Source of the DNA: Acidimicrobiia bacterium
GTDB lineage: Bacteria; Actinomycetota; Acidimicrobiia; Acidimicrobiales; CATQHL01
Direction: 5' to 3'
Length of the DNA stretch: 61,589 nucleotides
Assembly (NCBI GenBank): GCA_009835395.1
Contig: VXXM01000023.1
Location: 1-61,589 of the forward strand
Each line of letters opens with the position of its first letter. Position 1 is the stretch's first letter. The notes under the pieces are model-generated. The model did no database searches, was not told the origin of the DNA, and was given only the letters and a program-made list of their open reading frames with translations. Both the position numbers and the translations under genes were made by a program. This document shows, in pieces, positions 8,424 through 18,141 of this stretch.

Positions 8424-11400
8424 ATGAATGATCCGGTCGGTTGCGGCGCGGGTGCGCAGCGTCCAGTCGCTGAACCCGAGGCTCGGAGTCGCCAGGAGCA
8501 GCCGATCGCGATCGTCGGCATGGCCTGCAGGTTCCCCGGAGCGGGGGGCCTCGATGCGTTCTGGCACCTGTTGGAGACAGGGGGGAACGCCGTCACCGAG
8601 GGCGTTCCGGGCTCCGGTGTGGGCCGGGTCGGGGAGCTCTTCGGCGACGATGTCGAGAGTTCGGCCTGCCGCTTCGGTGCGTTCGTGGACGGGATCGACC
8701 AGTTCGATGCCCCGTTCTTCCGGATCTCGCCGATCGAGGCGCAACTGCTCGATCCGCAGCAGCGACTGATGCTGGAGACGAGCTGGCGCGCCCTGGAGGA
8801 CGCGGGAATCGATCCGGATCGGCTGGCGGGCACGCGCACCGGCGTCTACGCCGGCATCAGCAACAACGAGTACCGGGGGCTCGTCGCCGAAGCCATCGAG
8901 ACCTCCGAGCCCGCCGCCAGCCTCTACTCGGTCACCGGTACGTCGTTCAACACGGCCATCGGGCGGGTCGCCTACGCGCTCGGCCTGCAGGGACCGGCGA
9001 TCGCGCTGGACACGGCCTGCTCGTCGTCGCTGGTGGCCGTGCATCAGGCGGTGGTCGGTCTGCAGCGCGGCGAGGCCGACCTGGCGCTGGCGGGCGGGGT
9101 GCACGCCATCCTCTCGGGGCGCCTCTTCGAGATGCGCGCCATCGCGGGGATGCTGTCGCCCAACGGCCGCTGCGCCACGTTCGACGCGGCCGCTGACGGC
9201 TACGTCCGGGGCGAGGGTTGCGGGATCCTCGTCCTCAAGCGGCTGGAGGACGCGGAATCCGACGGCGACCGGATCTGGGGCGTGATCAGGGGTTCGGCGC
9301 TGAACCAGGACGGGGCGAGCGCCGGGCTCACCGTGCCGAACGGGGAGGCGCAGGAACTCGTCATCGCCGAGGCGCTGCGCCGGGCGGCCGTCACGGCGGC
9401 ACAGGTCGACTACCTGGAGGCCCACGGCACGGGAACACCGGTCGGTGACCCCATCGAGTTGCGGGCGGTTGCGAACGCCTTCGGGCCAGGTCGTGGGTCC
9501 GAGCGGCCGCTGCTGATCGGCTCGGTGAAGACGAACATGGGCCATCTGGAGGCGGCTGCGGGGGTCGCCGCCCTCATCAAGGTCGCATTGGCGATGCACC
9601 GCGGGGTGATCCCGCGGCATCTCAACTTCGAGACGCCGTCGCCGGAGATCGACTGGGAGACCCTGCCGGTGCGGGTCACCTCGGAGGCGACGGCGTGGCC
9701 GCGCACCGGTGATCGGCAGCCTCTTGCGGGTGTCAGCGGGTTCGGCTGGTCGGGAACCAACGCCCACATCGTGGTCGAGGGCTACGGGACGGCCGGTTCC
9801 GCGAACGGCACCGGCTGGCCCGCCGGGCCGCCGCGCTCGGTCACGGTGTCATTGCCGGAGACCGCCGGGCGACCTGCGGACCCCGACGGCTGCGCAGCGC
9901 GGACCGAGCGCCTGCTGCCCCTCTCGGGCCGAACCCCCCAGGCCCTCCGGGACCTCGCGGGGCGCTACGTGGCCTGGTTGGACGAGCATGCCGCGGCGCT
10001 GGGGCCGGACGGTTCGGTCGACGGCGGGACTCTGGCCGATATGGCCTGGACGGCGGGTGTCGGCCGCAGTCATCTGCCCGATCGTGCCGGCGTGACGTTC
10101 ACGGATGTGACGTCTCTGCGCTCGGCGCTCGAGAGTCTGGCTGCGTCGCAGATCGACGACGGTGTGGCGGTAGGGACGGCCCCCCGGGCGGGGCGCAAGC
10201 TGGCGTTCGTCTACACCGGCCAGGCCAGCCAGTGGGTCGGCATGGGCGAGGCGCTGTACCGGTGCGACCCCATCGTGCGTGCGGTGCTGGACCGCTGCGA
10301 CCGGGAGATGCGGGAGCGGCGCGGCGTCTCGCTGCTCGATGTCATGTTCGGGCGCTCGGAGGCGGGAGACCTGGACGATCCCGCCTGGACGCAGCCGGCG
10401 ATCTACGCGCTCGAGTGCGCATTGACGGCACTGTGGGCGAGCCTGGGGGTCCGTCCCGACATCGTCTTGGGGCACAGCCTCGGCGAGATCGCGGCGGCGC
10501 AGGCCGCCGGCGTCTTCACGCTCAGCGACGGGCTCCGCTTCGCGGCGGCGCGCGGCGAGCTGATGGGCGCGCTGGGTTCCGACGGGGCGATGGCCGCGGT
10601 GTACGCGCCCGCCGAACGCGTGGGGGCCGCGGTGGCGGAGCAGAACGCCGTGACCGGCGGCGCGGGCGTCAGCATCGCCGCCGACAACGGGGCCCAGCAG
10701 GTCATCAGCGGCCCCGCAAGCTCGGTCCGCGCCCTCGTGGACCGCTTCGAGTCCGAGGGGCTCTGGGCCACCGTGCTGCCGCCCTGTCCCGCCTACCACA
10801 GCGCACTGGTGGAGCCTGCCCTGGACGATCTGGAGGCGGTCGTCGCAGGTCTCGACGTGTCGGCGCCGTCGTGTGGACTGGTGAGCAGCATGACAGGAAC
10901 CTTGGCGGATCCCGGCGTGCCGCTCGACGGTTCCTACTGGCGCCGGCAGGCGCGGGCGCCGGTGGCGTTCCGGGACTCGGTGGCGACCCTGGCCGATCAG
11001 GGCACCGAGGTCGTGGTGGAGATCGGCCCGCACGCCGTGCTGGGGCCGATGGTGCTCATGTGCTGGCCGGAGGGTGCGCCCACCCAGCCCCTCTCGGCGG
11101 CGAGCCTCCAGAGACCGCCCGGCGGGCGGCCTGCTGATCCGGCGGCGAGCGGCGGATTCGTCGAGGCCGTCGCCCGCCTCTACGAGGCGGGGGCCGCGGT
11201 GACCTTCGAGGGCCTGTTCGCCGGTGAGTCCCGCCGCCGCATCGCCCTGCCCGGCTACCCCTTCGAGCACCGCCGCCACTGGGTGACCGGGGCGCGCCGG
11301 CGCAGGTCCGCCGGTGATCACCCCCTGCTGGGCGCCCGGCACGAGTCCCCGCGCGGCGAGACGCTGTTCGCCGGCGAGATCGCCGTCTCGGAGTGGGCGT

Positions 11401-14400
11401 GGCTGGACGACCACCGGGTGTTCGGCCGCGTGCTGGCGCCGGGCTCGCTCTTCGGCGCCATGGCGGCCTCGGCCGTCTGGCCCGAAGGCGGCGGGTCGAT
11501 CGTCGTCGAGGACCTGCAACTCCGCAGCCCGCTGGTTCTCCCCGACACCGAGGAGGAGGACGATCCGGTGCAACCCGCCAGGGACCTCCAACTGCTCCTG
11601 GAGGACGCCGGAGGCGGCTCGCAGCGCAACTTCGAAGTCTTCAGCAGGGGTGCGGGCGAGGAGGGCTGGACGCTCCACGCCGAGGGCCGGGTGGGAGTGG
11701 AAGCGGCTTCGCCGGAGCGCGCCCGGATCGACGTCGAGGCGCTCACCGCCGGTCTCACTCCGGAGGATGTCTCCGCCTTCTTCCGCTCCAAGGCGGACGT
11801 GGGCGTGCACCTGGGTCCACGGTTCCGCACCCTGCGGGCGTTGTGGTCCGGTGACGGCGAGGCTGCCGGCGAGGTCGTGCTTCCGGAGTCGGTGGACCGC
11901 CGCGCCACGGAGGTGCATCCGGTGCTTCTCGATGGCTGCCTCCAGGTGATGGGCACGGCCCGCAAAGGGTCCGGCCTCGAGGAGGACGGGGCCTACCTGG
12001 TGTTCGGCTGCGATCGCTTCTGGCTGGCCGAGGAGCTGGGGGAGCGCGTGTTCTGCCACGCCCGCCTCAGGCCGCCCTCCGAAGCGGCGGCTTCGGGCGA
12101 CGGGCCGTTGGAGGTCATCAGCGGGGATCTGCAGATCTACACGCCTGACGGCGTCCAGGTCGGCGGTCTCAGCGGTTACACGGTCAAGCGGGCGACGCGG
12201 GCGGCTCTGCTGTCGGCGACCGAGGGTGTGGGAGACCTCCTGTACGAGGTCGTCTGGCGGGATCGTGACCTGGCGCCGGCGATGCCGCCTGCAGACTTCC
12301 TGCCCAGTCCCGGAGCCTCCGCAGCCGAGTCGGATCCGTTCTCGGCGTACCTGGTGGCCGAGGGCGTCAACGCGGCCGGCCGCGCCGCGCTGCTCGGCGA
12401 CCTGGAGCGGCTGGCCTGGTCGTATGCGCTCGTGACCCTCGAGCGGTTGGGTTGGGAACGGCGAGCGGGCGAGACGCTGGAGCCCGAGTCGCTGCGGCAG
12501 CGGTTTGGCGTCGCGGAGGAGCATCGCAAGCTGTTCAGGCGGATGTTCGAACTGCTCGCCGCCGCAGGCGTGCTGGAGATCCAGGGTGACGGCTTCGGCG
12601 TGGTGGTCGGCGCGGATGATCCGCTCCCCGCCGAGTTGCCGGCCGATCCCGAGGAGTTCGCGGACCGGATGGCCGCCCGGTACCCGCACGGCTCGAACGA
12701 GATCGGGCTGTTCCGGCGCTCGGCGGGCGCGCTGGGCGATGTGCTGGTGGGGAACGTCGATCCGCTGACCCTGCTGTTCAGCAGCGGGGAACCCACTGCG
12801 GCCGACCTCTACCGCAAGGCGCCGGTGGCCCGCGCCGCCAACCGGATGCTCCGCGACGCCGTGGCGAGACTCCTGAACGCCCTGCCCGCCGAGCGGCGGC
12901 TGCGCGTGTTGGAGGTCGGGGCCGGCACGGGATCGGCGACCGCGGCCGTCCTGCCCGAACTCCCCGAGGGTCGCTTCGACTACGTCTATACCGACATCTC
13001 GGCGGGCTTCTTCGCCGAGGCCGAGGGGCAGTTCGGGGGAGCCGAGGCGGGGATCGACTACCGGGTGCTGGACGTCGAGGTCGACCCTGTCGAGCAGGGC
13101 TTCGACCGGCACGGTTACGACCTGGTGATCGCCTCCAACGTGCTGCACGCCACGCGCCTGTTGCCCGAGACCCTGGCGCACTGCCTGGAGGTCCTGGCGC
13201 CGTCGGGCCACCTGGTGGCACTGGAGAACCTGCGCGGGCAGGGCTGGCTGGATCTTACGTTCGGCCAGCTCGACGGCTGGTGGCGGTTCGCCGACGACTA
13301 CCGCCCGCATCACGCTCTGGCGGGCCCGGAGGTGTGGTGCCGGGCGCTCGCCGACGCCGGGTTCGCCGGCGCCGAGGTTCTGGGCCTGGAGACGGCCGAT
13401 GCGACGGCGACCCCTGACCGCGGCGTCATCATCGCCGCCGGGCCGGCCGAGGTGATCGAGCCGGCGGGACTCTGGGTGCTGGCGGCGGATCACAGCGGCG
13501 TGGCGGACGGCCTTGCGGCCGAGCTGGCGGCCCGCAACCAGGCCGTGGTCCTGGCCGGCTCCGCCGAGCCGGCCTCCAACGGCCTCGCGGGTGCGGAGGC
13601 ACCCGGCATCTCCCGGCTGCAAGTGGAGCCCGAGCGGCGCGACTCGTGGCGCGCACTGCTGGAGGCACTCCCCGGCGATGTCCCGCTCTGCGGTGTCGTG
13701 CACCTGATGGGGACCGACGGCCACGGCGCGGGAGCCGCCACGGACGAACTGGCCGGCGACACGCGGCGCGCCGCCGCGAGCGCGCTTGCGCTGCTGCAGG
13801 GCCTCGCCGATGTCGACGCAACACCCGGCAACGGCGTGTGGTTCGTGACCCGGGGCGCCCAGGTTCTGGAGAAGGAGCGGGCGGGCGAACTCGCCGGCGC
13901 CACCCTCTGGGGCCTCGGCAAGGTCGTGGCGCGGGAGGCCGCGCACCTGCAGCCCCGGATGATCGACCTGGATCCCGCGGCGGAGGTGCCCGTCTCGGAG
14001 TTGGCCGAAGAACTGCTGCATCCCGACGCCGAGACGCACGTCGCCTACCGGCTGGGACGCCGCCAGGCGGCCCGGCTGGTGCGGGCCGGCACCGAGCCCG
14101 GGCGGCTCACGGTGCCGGAGGACTCAGGCTGGCTGATCGACCCCGACGAGGGCGGCGCGCTCGAGAACCTGCAGGTCGTGCGCCTGTCCGAGCGGTCCCT
14201 GCAGGCGAACGAGGTGCGGGTGGCGATCGAGGCGACAGGGTTGAACTTCTGGGACATGTTCCGCGCCCTCGCCGTGATCGACGAGGGGCTGCTGGGCGGC
14301 GAGTTCTGCGGCAGGGTGCTGGAGGTCGGCTCGGAGGTGTCCACCGTCGCCGAGGGTGACCTGGTGGTCGGCTTGGCCTTCGGCACGTTCGCCTCGGAGG

Positions 14401-17400
14401 TGATCACGCGGGCGGAGATGGTGGCCCGGGCGCCCGAGGGCATCCCGGTGACCGCTCTGGCCACGATCCCGACGGCGTTCACCTCGGCCCAGTTGTCCTA
14501 CGACCTGTCGGGCCTGCAGGCCGGCGAGCGCGTGCTCATCCACGCCGGCGCGGGTGGCGTGGGGCTGGCAGCCATCCAGCTGGCGCAGGCGGCCGGAGCG
14601 GAGGTCTTCGCCACGGCCAGCGCCCCGAAGCAGGCGTATCTTCGCTCGCTCGGCGTGGAACACGTCTTCGACAGCCGCCGGACGCGCTTCGGCGAGCAGA
14701 TCCTCGAGGCCACCCGCGGTGAGGGTGTCGACGTGGTTCTGAACAGCCTCACCGGCGAGGGATTCATCGACGCCAGCCTGTCGTGCCTGGCGCGCGGGGG
14801 CCGTTTCGTGGAGCTGGCCCGGGTCGGCATCCTGACCCCGGAGGAGATGGCGGTAGCCCGTCCCGACGTGGCGTATTCGATCCTCGAGCTGGACGTCCTC
14901 AAGGAGCACCGGCAAGCGGTGGCGGGCGACGCCCTGCGGCGCGTGATTGAGATGCTCGCCGACGGGGAGGTGACGCCGCTGGCCCACACCAGGTGGTCAC
15001 TGGCCGAGGCCGAAGGGGGGATCAAGTTCATGCGGGCGGCGCGGCACATCGGGAAGATCGTGTTCACGACGTCGCCGATCGAGACGGGGCGCCTCCGCGG
15101 GGACCGCACCTACCTGGTCACAGGAGGCCTCGGCGGCATCGGCTGCGTCCTGGCCGGCTGGTTGGCCGAGAGCGGCGCCGGAGCGATCGTGCTGAACGGG
15201 CGCCGCGACCCCGACCCCGAGGCCGCAGAGGCGATCGAAGCGCTCCGGGAACGGGGTGCAACGGTGGCCGTCGAGCTGGCTGACGTGACCGACGCCGCGG
15301 CGCTGGACGCCATGCTGGAGCGGATCGACGCCACGCTGCCGCCGCTCGGGGGCGTCATCCACAGCGTCGGGGTGCTGTCGGACGGCGCTCTCACGAACCA
15401 GACCTGGGAAAAATTCGAGGACGTGCTGTGGCCGAAGGTGCTCGGTGCCTGGCACCTGCACCGTGCCACCGCCGATCGCGACCTCGACCTCTTCGTGCTG
15501 TTCTCCAGCGTGGCGGGCGTGCTCGGCAATGCCGGCCAGGCGAATCACTCGGCAGCGAACGCGTTCCTGGACCAACTGGCTGCGCACCGGCGCGCGCTCG
15601 GGCTTCCCGGCCAGAGCATCGCCTGGGGAGCGTGGTCGGGGCTCGGCGAGGCCGAGGAGCAGCGCGAGCGGATCGCACGCCAGCTGGAGGCGCAGGGCAC
15701 CGGCTGGATCGCGCCCGCCCAGGGCCTTCGGGCGCTGGAAGGGCTGATGCGCCAGGATCTCGCCGCCGGCATGGTGGCGGCGGTCGACTGGCGAGTGTTC
15801 TCGGAGAACCACGAGCAACACTCCCCGCTGCTGGAGGACCTGCTCGAGTTGCCCGGCGACGGCGCGGACGCATTGCAGGAATCGCCGGAAGATCTGCTGG
15901 CCGGCGTCGCGGAGGCGTCTCCGGCAGAGCGCACCCAGATGCTCGTGTCGTTCCTGCAGCGAGAGCTCCAGGCGGTCATGCGCCTGCCGAACGCCCCGGC
16001 GCCCAACGTGGAGTTCTCCGACCTGGGGATGGACTCGCTGATGGCAGTGGAGATGCGCAACCGCGTCAACCGGGCGCTCGCCGGCCAGTACGTCGCCCCG
16101 AACACCGTCGTGTTCGACTACCCCAGCGTGGCAGGGCTCGCCGGCCATCTGGCGGCCGAACTCGGCGGCACCGGCGGATCCGAGCCGGCGCCCACTCCCG
16201 CCGCGCCGCGAGCACCGGTGCCGACAGGCGAGGACGCCATCGCCATCGTCGGGATGGCCTGCAGGTTCCCGGGGGCGAATGACCTGGCCGACTTCTGGCG
16301 CCAACTGGAGGCGGGCGTGGACGCCGTGACGGACGGTCGCCGGGATGCGGGCCCGTGGACAGGTGTCGCCGGGGACCCGGCCAACGAGAGCGGCATCGAG
16401 CGGATCGGCGCCTTCGTCGAGGGCATCGACCGGTTCGATGCGAAGTTCTTCCGGATAGCGCCCATCGAGGCCAAGGCGATGGACCCCCAGCAGCGGCTGT
16501 TGCTGGAGACCAGCTGGCAGGCGGTCGAGGATGCGGGAATCGATCCGGAGTCGCTCAAGGGCAGCCGCACGGGTGTGTACGCGGGCATCGGCGGCAGCGA
16601 GTACCGGCGCCTGGTGAATGCGGCCGGACGGGAGGACGACTACCTCGGCACGACAGGGAGCGTGACCGTCGGACGGGTCGCCTTCGTGCTGGGCCTCGAG
16701 GGGCCGGCCGTCCCCGTCGACCTGGCGTGCGCCTCGTCGCTGGTCGCGGTGCACCAGGCGGTCGTGGGCCTGCAGCGCAACGAGGTGGACCTGGCCCTGG
16801 CCGGCGGCGTGAACACCGTGCTGTCCCCGTCGGTGGCGCGTTTCCTGAACGACTTCGGGATGTTCTCGAGCGGCGGGCGGTGCGCGGCCTTCGACGCCGA
16901 CGCCGACGGGTACGTGCGCGGCGAAGGTTGCGGCCTCGTCGTCCTGAAGCGGCTGAGCGAGGCGGAGGCCGACGGCGACCGGATCTGGGGCGTGGTGCGG
17001 GGCACCGCCGTGAACCAGAACGGTGCAGGGTTGGGAATCACCGTGCCGAACGGGCGCGCCCAGGAGCGGGTGATGTCCGAGGCGCTGGCGCGGGCCGGCG
17101 TCGCGCCCGGCGACGTCGACTACCTGGAAGCGCACGGACCGGCGACGCAGATGGGCGACCCGATCGAGTTGCGCGCGGTGGCGAGTGTGTACGGGCAGGC
17201 ACGTGAACCCGACCGCCCCCTGCTGGTCGGCTCGGTCAAGACGAACGTGGGGCATCTGGAATCGGCAGCGGGTGTTGCGGGCCTCATCAAGACGGTGCTC
17301 GCCATGCACCGCGGCGTGATCCCGCCGCACCTCCACTTCAACAACCCCACGCCGGAGGTCGACTGGGAGCGGTTGCCGCTGCGGATCACCTCCGAGGCGA

Positions 17401-18083
17401 CGCGCTGGCCGCTCTCGCCGGACCGGCCACCGCTGGCCGGCGTGAACGTCTTCGGCATCTCTGGTGCGAACGCCCACGCGGTGGTCGAGGGCTACGGCAC
17501 GCCCGGCGGAACAGAGGCCGGCTCGAACGGTCGCTGGCCGGCCGGTGTGCCGGTGGCGGTGCCGGCGGAGGCGACCGGTGACGTGCCGGCGGCAGAGGAG
17601 CCGGTGTCACGCGGCCGCCGGCTGCTGCCCCTGTCGGCGAAGACGCCGGAGGCGCTGGCGGAGCTGGCGGGCAGCTATCTCACCTGGCTGGAGGCATGCG
17701 CCGACGGCGCTGAGTCGGCGGCTTCGGCAGTGGACGGGACACTGGCGGACATGGCTTGGACAGCCGGCGTGGGCCGGACTCACTTCGAGCACCGCGCCGG
17801 CTTGGTGTTCGGTGACGGGGAATCGCTGCGCGCCGGCTTGGCCGCCATCTCGGCGGGCGATCCGGTGCCGGACGGCGACCCGCCCGACCCCCACGGGATG
17901 CCTCCCGAGGAGGCCGATGTCCTGGCGGCGGCCGAGGCGTACGAGGCGGGGCGGGAGGTCTCCTTCGAGCGGCTCTTCGCGGGAGAGACGCGGCGCAGGA
18001 TCGCGCTACCCGGCTACCCCTTCCAGCGCCTCCGCCACTGGGTCGAACCGCCCGGGCAACGGGCCTCGGACGCCGGAGAGTGA
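8424..18083 (+). CDS. Type I modular polyketide synthase KS-AT-DH-cMT-ER-KR-ACP-KS, terminal AT missing
   Basis: A 3219-residue megasynthase. KS1 spans about 25-450 (Cys199 in 'DTACSSSL', His334 in 'EAHGTGT'). AT is about 593-900 (Ser685 in 'GHSLGE', specificity stretch 'CPAYHS' near 786). DH is about 966-1260 (His997 in 'HRVFGRVLAP', Asp1170 in 'LLDGCLQ'). The C-methyltransferase has 'LEVGAGTG' near 1496, ER is about 1930-2220 ('HAGAGGVGLAAIQ'), KR is about 2229-2500 ('LVTGGLGGIG'), and the ACP Ser2538 is in 'LGMDSL'. KS2 is about 2605-3040, with Cys2769, His2904 and His2944 present. After KS2 the KS-AT linker runs straight into a post-AT linker ('RRRIALPGYPFQRLRHWV') and stops; AT, ACP and thioesterase are absent. 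In KR the expected catalytic Tyr is His2375 ('GQANHSAANAF'). ATG at 8424 has AGGGA 7 nt upstream; ATG 8379 is an in-frame alternative. The product is unknown. Confidence 0.93.
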   Translation: MNDPVGCGAGAQRPVAEPEARSRQEQPIAIVGMACRFPGAGGLDAFWHLLETGGNAVTEGVPGSGVGRVGELFGDDVESSACRFGAFVDGIDQFDAPFFRISPIEAQLLDPQQRLMLETSWRALEDAGIDPDRLAGTRTGVYAGISNNEYRGLVAEAIETSEPAASLYSVTGTSFNTAIGRVAYALGLQGPAIALDTACSSSLVAVHQAVVGLQRGEADLALAGGVHAILSGRLFEMRAIAGMLSPNGRCATFDAAADGYVRGEGCGILVLKRLEDAESDGDRIWGVIRGSALNQDGASAGLTVPNGEAQELVIAEALRRAAVTAAQVDYLEAHGTGTPVGDPIELRAVANAFGPGRGSERPLLIGSVKTNMGHLEAAAGVAALIKVALAMHRGVIPRHLNFETPSPEIDWETLPVRVTSEATAWPRTGDRQPLAGVSGFGWSGTNAHIVVEGYGTAGSANGTGWPAGPPRSVTVSLPETAGRPADPDGCAARTERLLPLSGRTPQALRDLAGRYVAWLDEHAAALGPDGSVDGGTLADMAWTAGVGRSHLPDRAGVTFTDVTSLRSALESLAASQIDDGVAVGTAPRAGRKLAFVYTGQASQWVGMGEALYRCDPIVRAVLDRCDREMRERRGVSLLDVMFGRSEAGDLDDPAWTQPAIYALECALTALWASLGVRPDIVLGHSLGEIAAAQAAGVFTLSDGLRFAAARGELMGALGSDGAMAAVYAPAERVGAAVAEQNAVTGGAGVSIAADNGAQQVISGPASSVRALVDRFESEGLWATVLPPCPAYHSALVEPALDDLEAVVAGLDVSAPSCGLVSSMTGTLADPGVPLDGSYWRRQARAPVAFRDSVATLADQGTEVVVEIGPHAVLGPMVLMCWPEGAPTQPLSAASLQRPPGGRPADPAASGGFVEAVARLYEAGAAVTFEGLFAGESRRRIALPGYPFEHRRHWVTGARRRRSAGDHPLLGARHESPRGETLFAGEIAVSEWAWLDDHRVFGRVLAPGSLFGAMAASAVWPEGGGSIVVEDLQLRSPLVLPDTEEEDDPVQPARDLQLLLEDAGGGSQRNFEVFSRGAGEEGWTLHAEGRVGVEAASPERARIDVEALTAGLTPEDVSAFFRSKADVGVHLGPRFRTLRALWSGDGEAAGEVVLPESVDRRATEVHPVLLDGCLQVMGTARKGSGLEEDGAYLVFGCDRFWLAEELGERVFCHARLRPPSEAAASGDGPLEVISGDLQIYTPDGVQVGGLSGYTVKRATRAALLSATEGVGDLLYEVVWRDRDLAPAMPPADFLPSPGASAAESDPFSAYLVAEGVNAAGRAALLGDLERLAWSYALVTLERLGWERRAGETLEPESLRQRFGVAEEHRKLFRRMFELLAAAGVLEIQGDGFGVVVGADDPLPAELPADPEEFADRMAARYPHGSNEIGLFRRSAGALGDVLVGNVDPLTLLFSSGEPTAADLYRKAPVARAANRMLRDAVARLLNALPAERRLRVLEVGAGTGSATAAVLPELPEGRFDYVYTDISAGFFAEAEGQFGGAEAGIDYRVLDVEVDPVEQGFDRHGYDLVIASNVLHATRLLPETLAHCLEVLAPSGHLVALENLRGQGWLDLTFGQLDGWWRFADDYRPHHALAGPEVWCRALADAGFAGAEVLGLETADATATPDRGVIIAAGPAEVIEPAGLWVLAADHSGVADGLAAELAARNQAVVLAGSAEPASNGLAGAEAPGISRLQVEPERRDSWRALLEALPGDVPLCGVVHLMGTDGHGAGAATDELAGDTRRAAASALALLQGLADVDATPGNGVWFVTRGAQVLEKERAGELAGATLWGLGKVVAREAAHLQPRMIDLDPAAEVPVSELAEELLHPDAETHVAYRLGRRQAARLVRAGTEPGRLTVPEDSGWLIDPDEGGALENLQVVRLSERSLQANEVRVAIEATGLNFWDMFRALAVIDEGLLGGEFCGRVLEVGSEVSTVAEGDLVVGLAFGTFASEVITRAEMVARAPEGIPVTALATIPTAFTSAQLSYDLSGLQAGERVLIHAGAGGVGLAAIQLAQAAGAEVFATASAPKQAYLRSLGVEHVFDSRRTRFGEQILEATRGEGVDVVLNSLTGEGFIDASLSCLARGGRFVELARVGILTPEEMAVARPDVAYSILELDVLKEHRQAVAGDALRRVIEMLADGEVTPLAHTRWSLAEAEGGIKFMRAARHIGKIVFTTSPIETGRLRGDRTYLVTGGLGGIGCVLAGWLAESGAGAIVLNGRRDPDPEAAEAIEALRERGATVAVELADVTDAAALDAMLERIDATLPPLGGVIHSVGVLSDGALTNQTWEKFEDVLWPKVLGAWHLHRATADRDLDLFVLFSSVAGVLGNAGQANHSAANAFLDQLAAHRRALGLPGQSIAWGAWSGLGEAEEQRERIARQLEAQGTGWIAPAQGLRALEGLMRQDLAAGMVAAVDWRVFSENHEQHSPLLEDLLELPGDGADALQESPEDLLAGVAEASPAERTQMLVSFLQRELQAVMRLPNAPAPNVEFSDLGMDSLMAVEMRNRVNRALAGQYVAPNTVVFDYPSVAGLAGHLAAELGGTGGSEPAPTPAAPRAPVPTGEDAIAIVGMACRFPGANDLADFWRQLEAGVDAVTDGRRDAGPWTGVAGDPANESGIERIGAFVEGIDRFDAKFFRIAPIEAKAMDPQQRLLLETSWQAVEDAGIDPESLKGSRTGVYAGIGGSEYRRLVNAAGREDDYLGTTGSVTVGRVAFVLGLEGPAVPVDLACASSLVAVHQAVVGLQRNEVDLALAGGVNTVLSPSVARFLNDFGMFSSGGRCAAFDADADGYVRGEGCGLVVLKRLSEAEADGDRIWGVVRGTAVNQNGAGLGITVPNGRAQERVMSEALARAGVAPGDVDYLEAHGPATQMGDPIELRAVASVYGQAREPDRPLLVGSVKTNVGHLESAAGVAGLIKTVLAMHRGVIPPHLHFNNPTPEVDWERLPLRITSEATRWPLSPDRPPLAGVNVFGISGANAHAVVEGYGTPGGTEAGSNGRWPAGVPVAVPAEATGDVPAAEEPVSRGRRLLPLSAKTPEALAELAGSYLTWLEACADGAESAASAVDGTLADMAWTAGVGRTHFEHRAGLVFGDGESLRAGLAAISAGDPVPDGDPPDPHGMPPEEADVLAAAEAYEAGREVSFERLFAGETRRRIALPGYPFQRLRHWVEPPGQRASDAGE

Positions 18084-18141
18084 CTCGTCGCAGGACTGCC
18101 CGTCGGGGACATCTCGCGGCTTCGGGTGTCAGCCCGCTGAG

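Noticed and set aside
9849-14039. A 1396-codon open frame on the minus strand inside the PKS gene
   Set aside because: It lies antisense to clear PKS domains, has no recognisable domain and has the Arg/Gly/His/Gln-rich composition of GC-rich shadow frames.
14997-17477. An 826-codon minus-strand frame opposite ACP and KS2
   Set aside because: Shadow of the PKS codon bias; no family resemblance.
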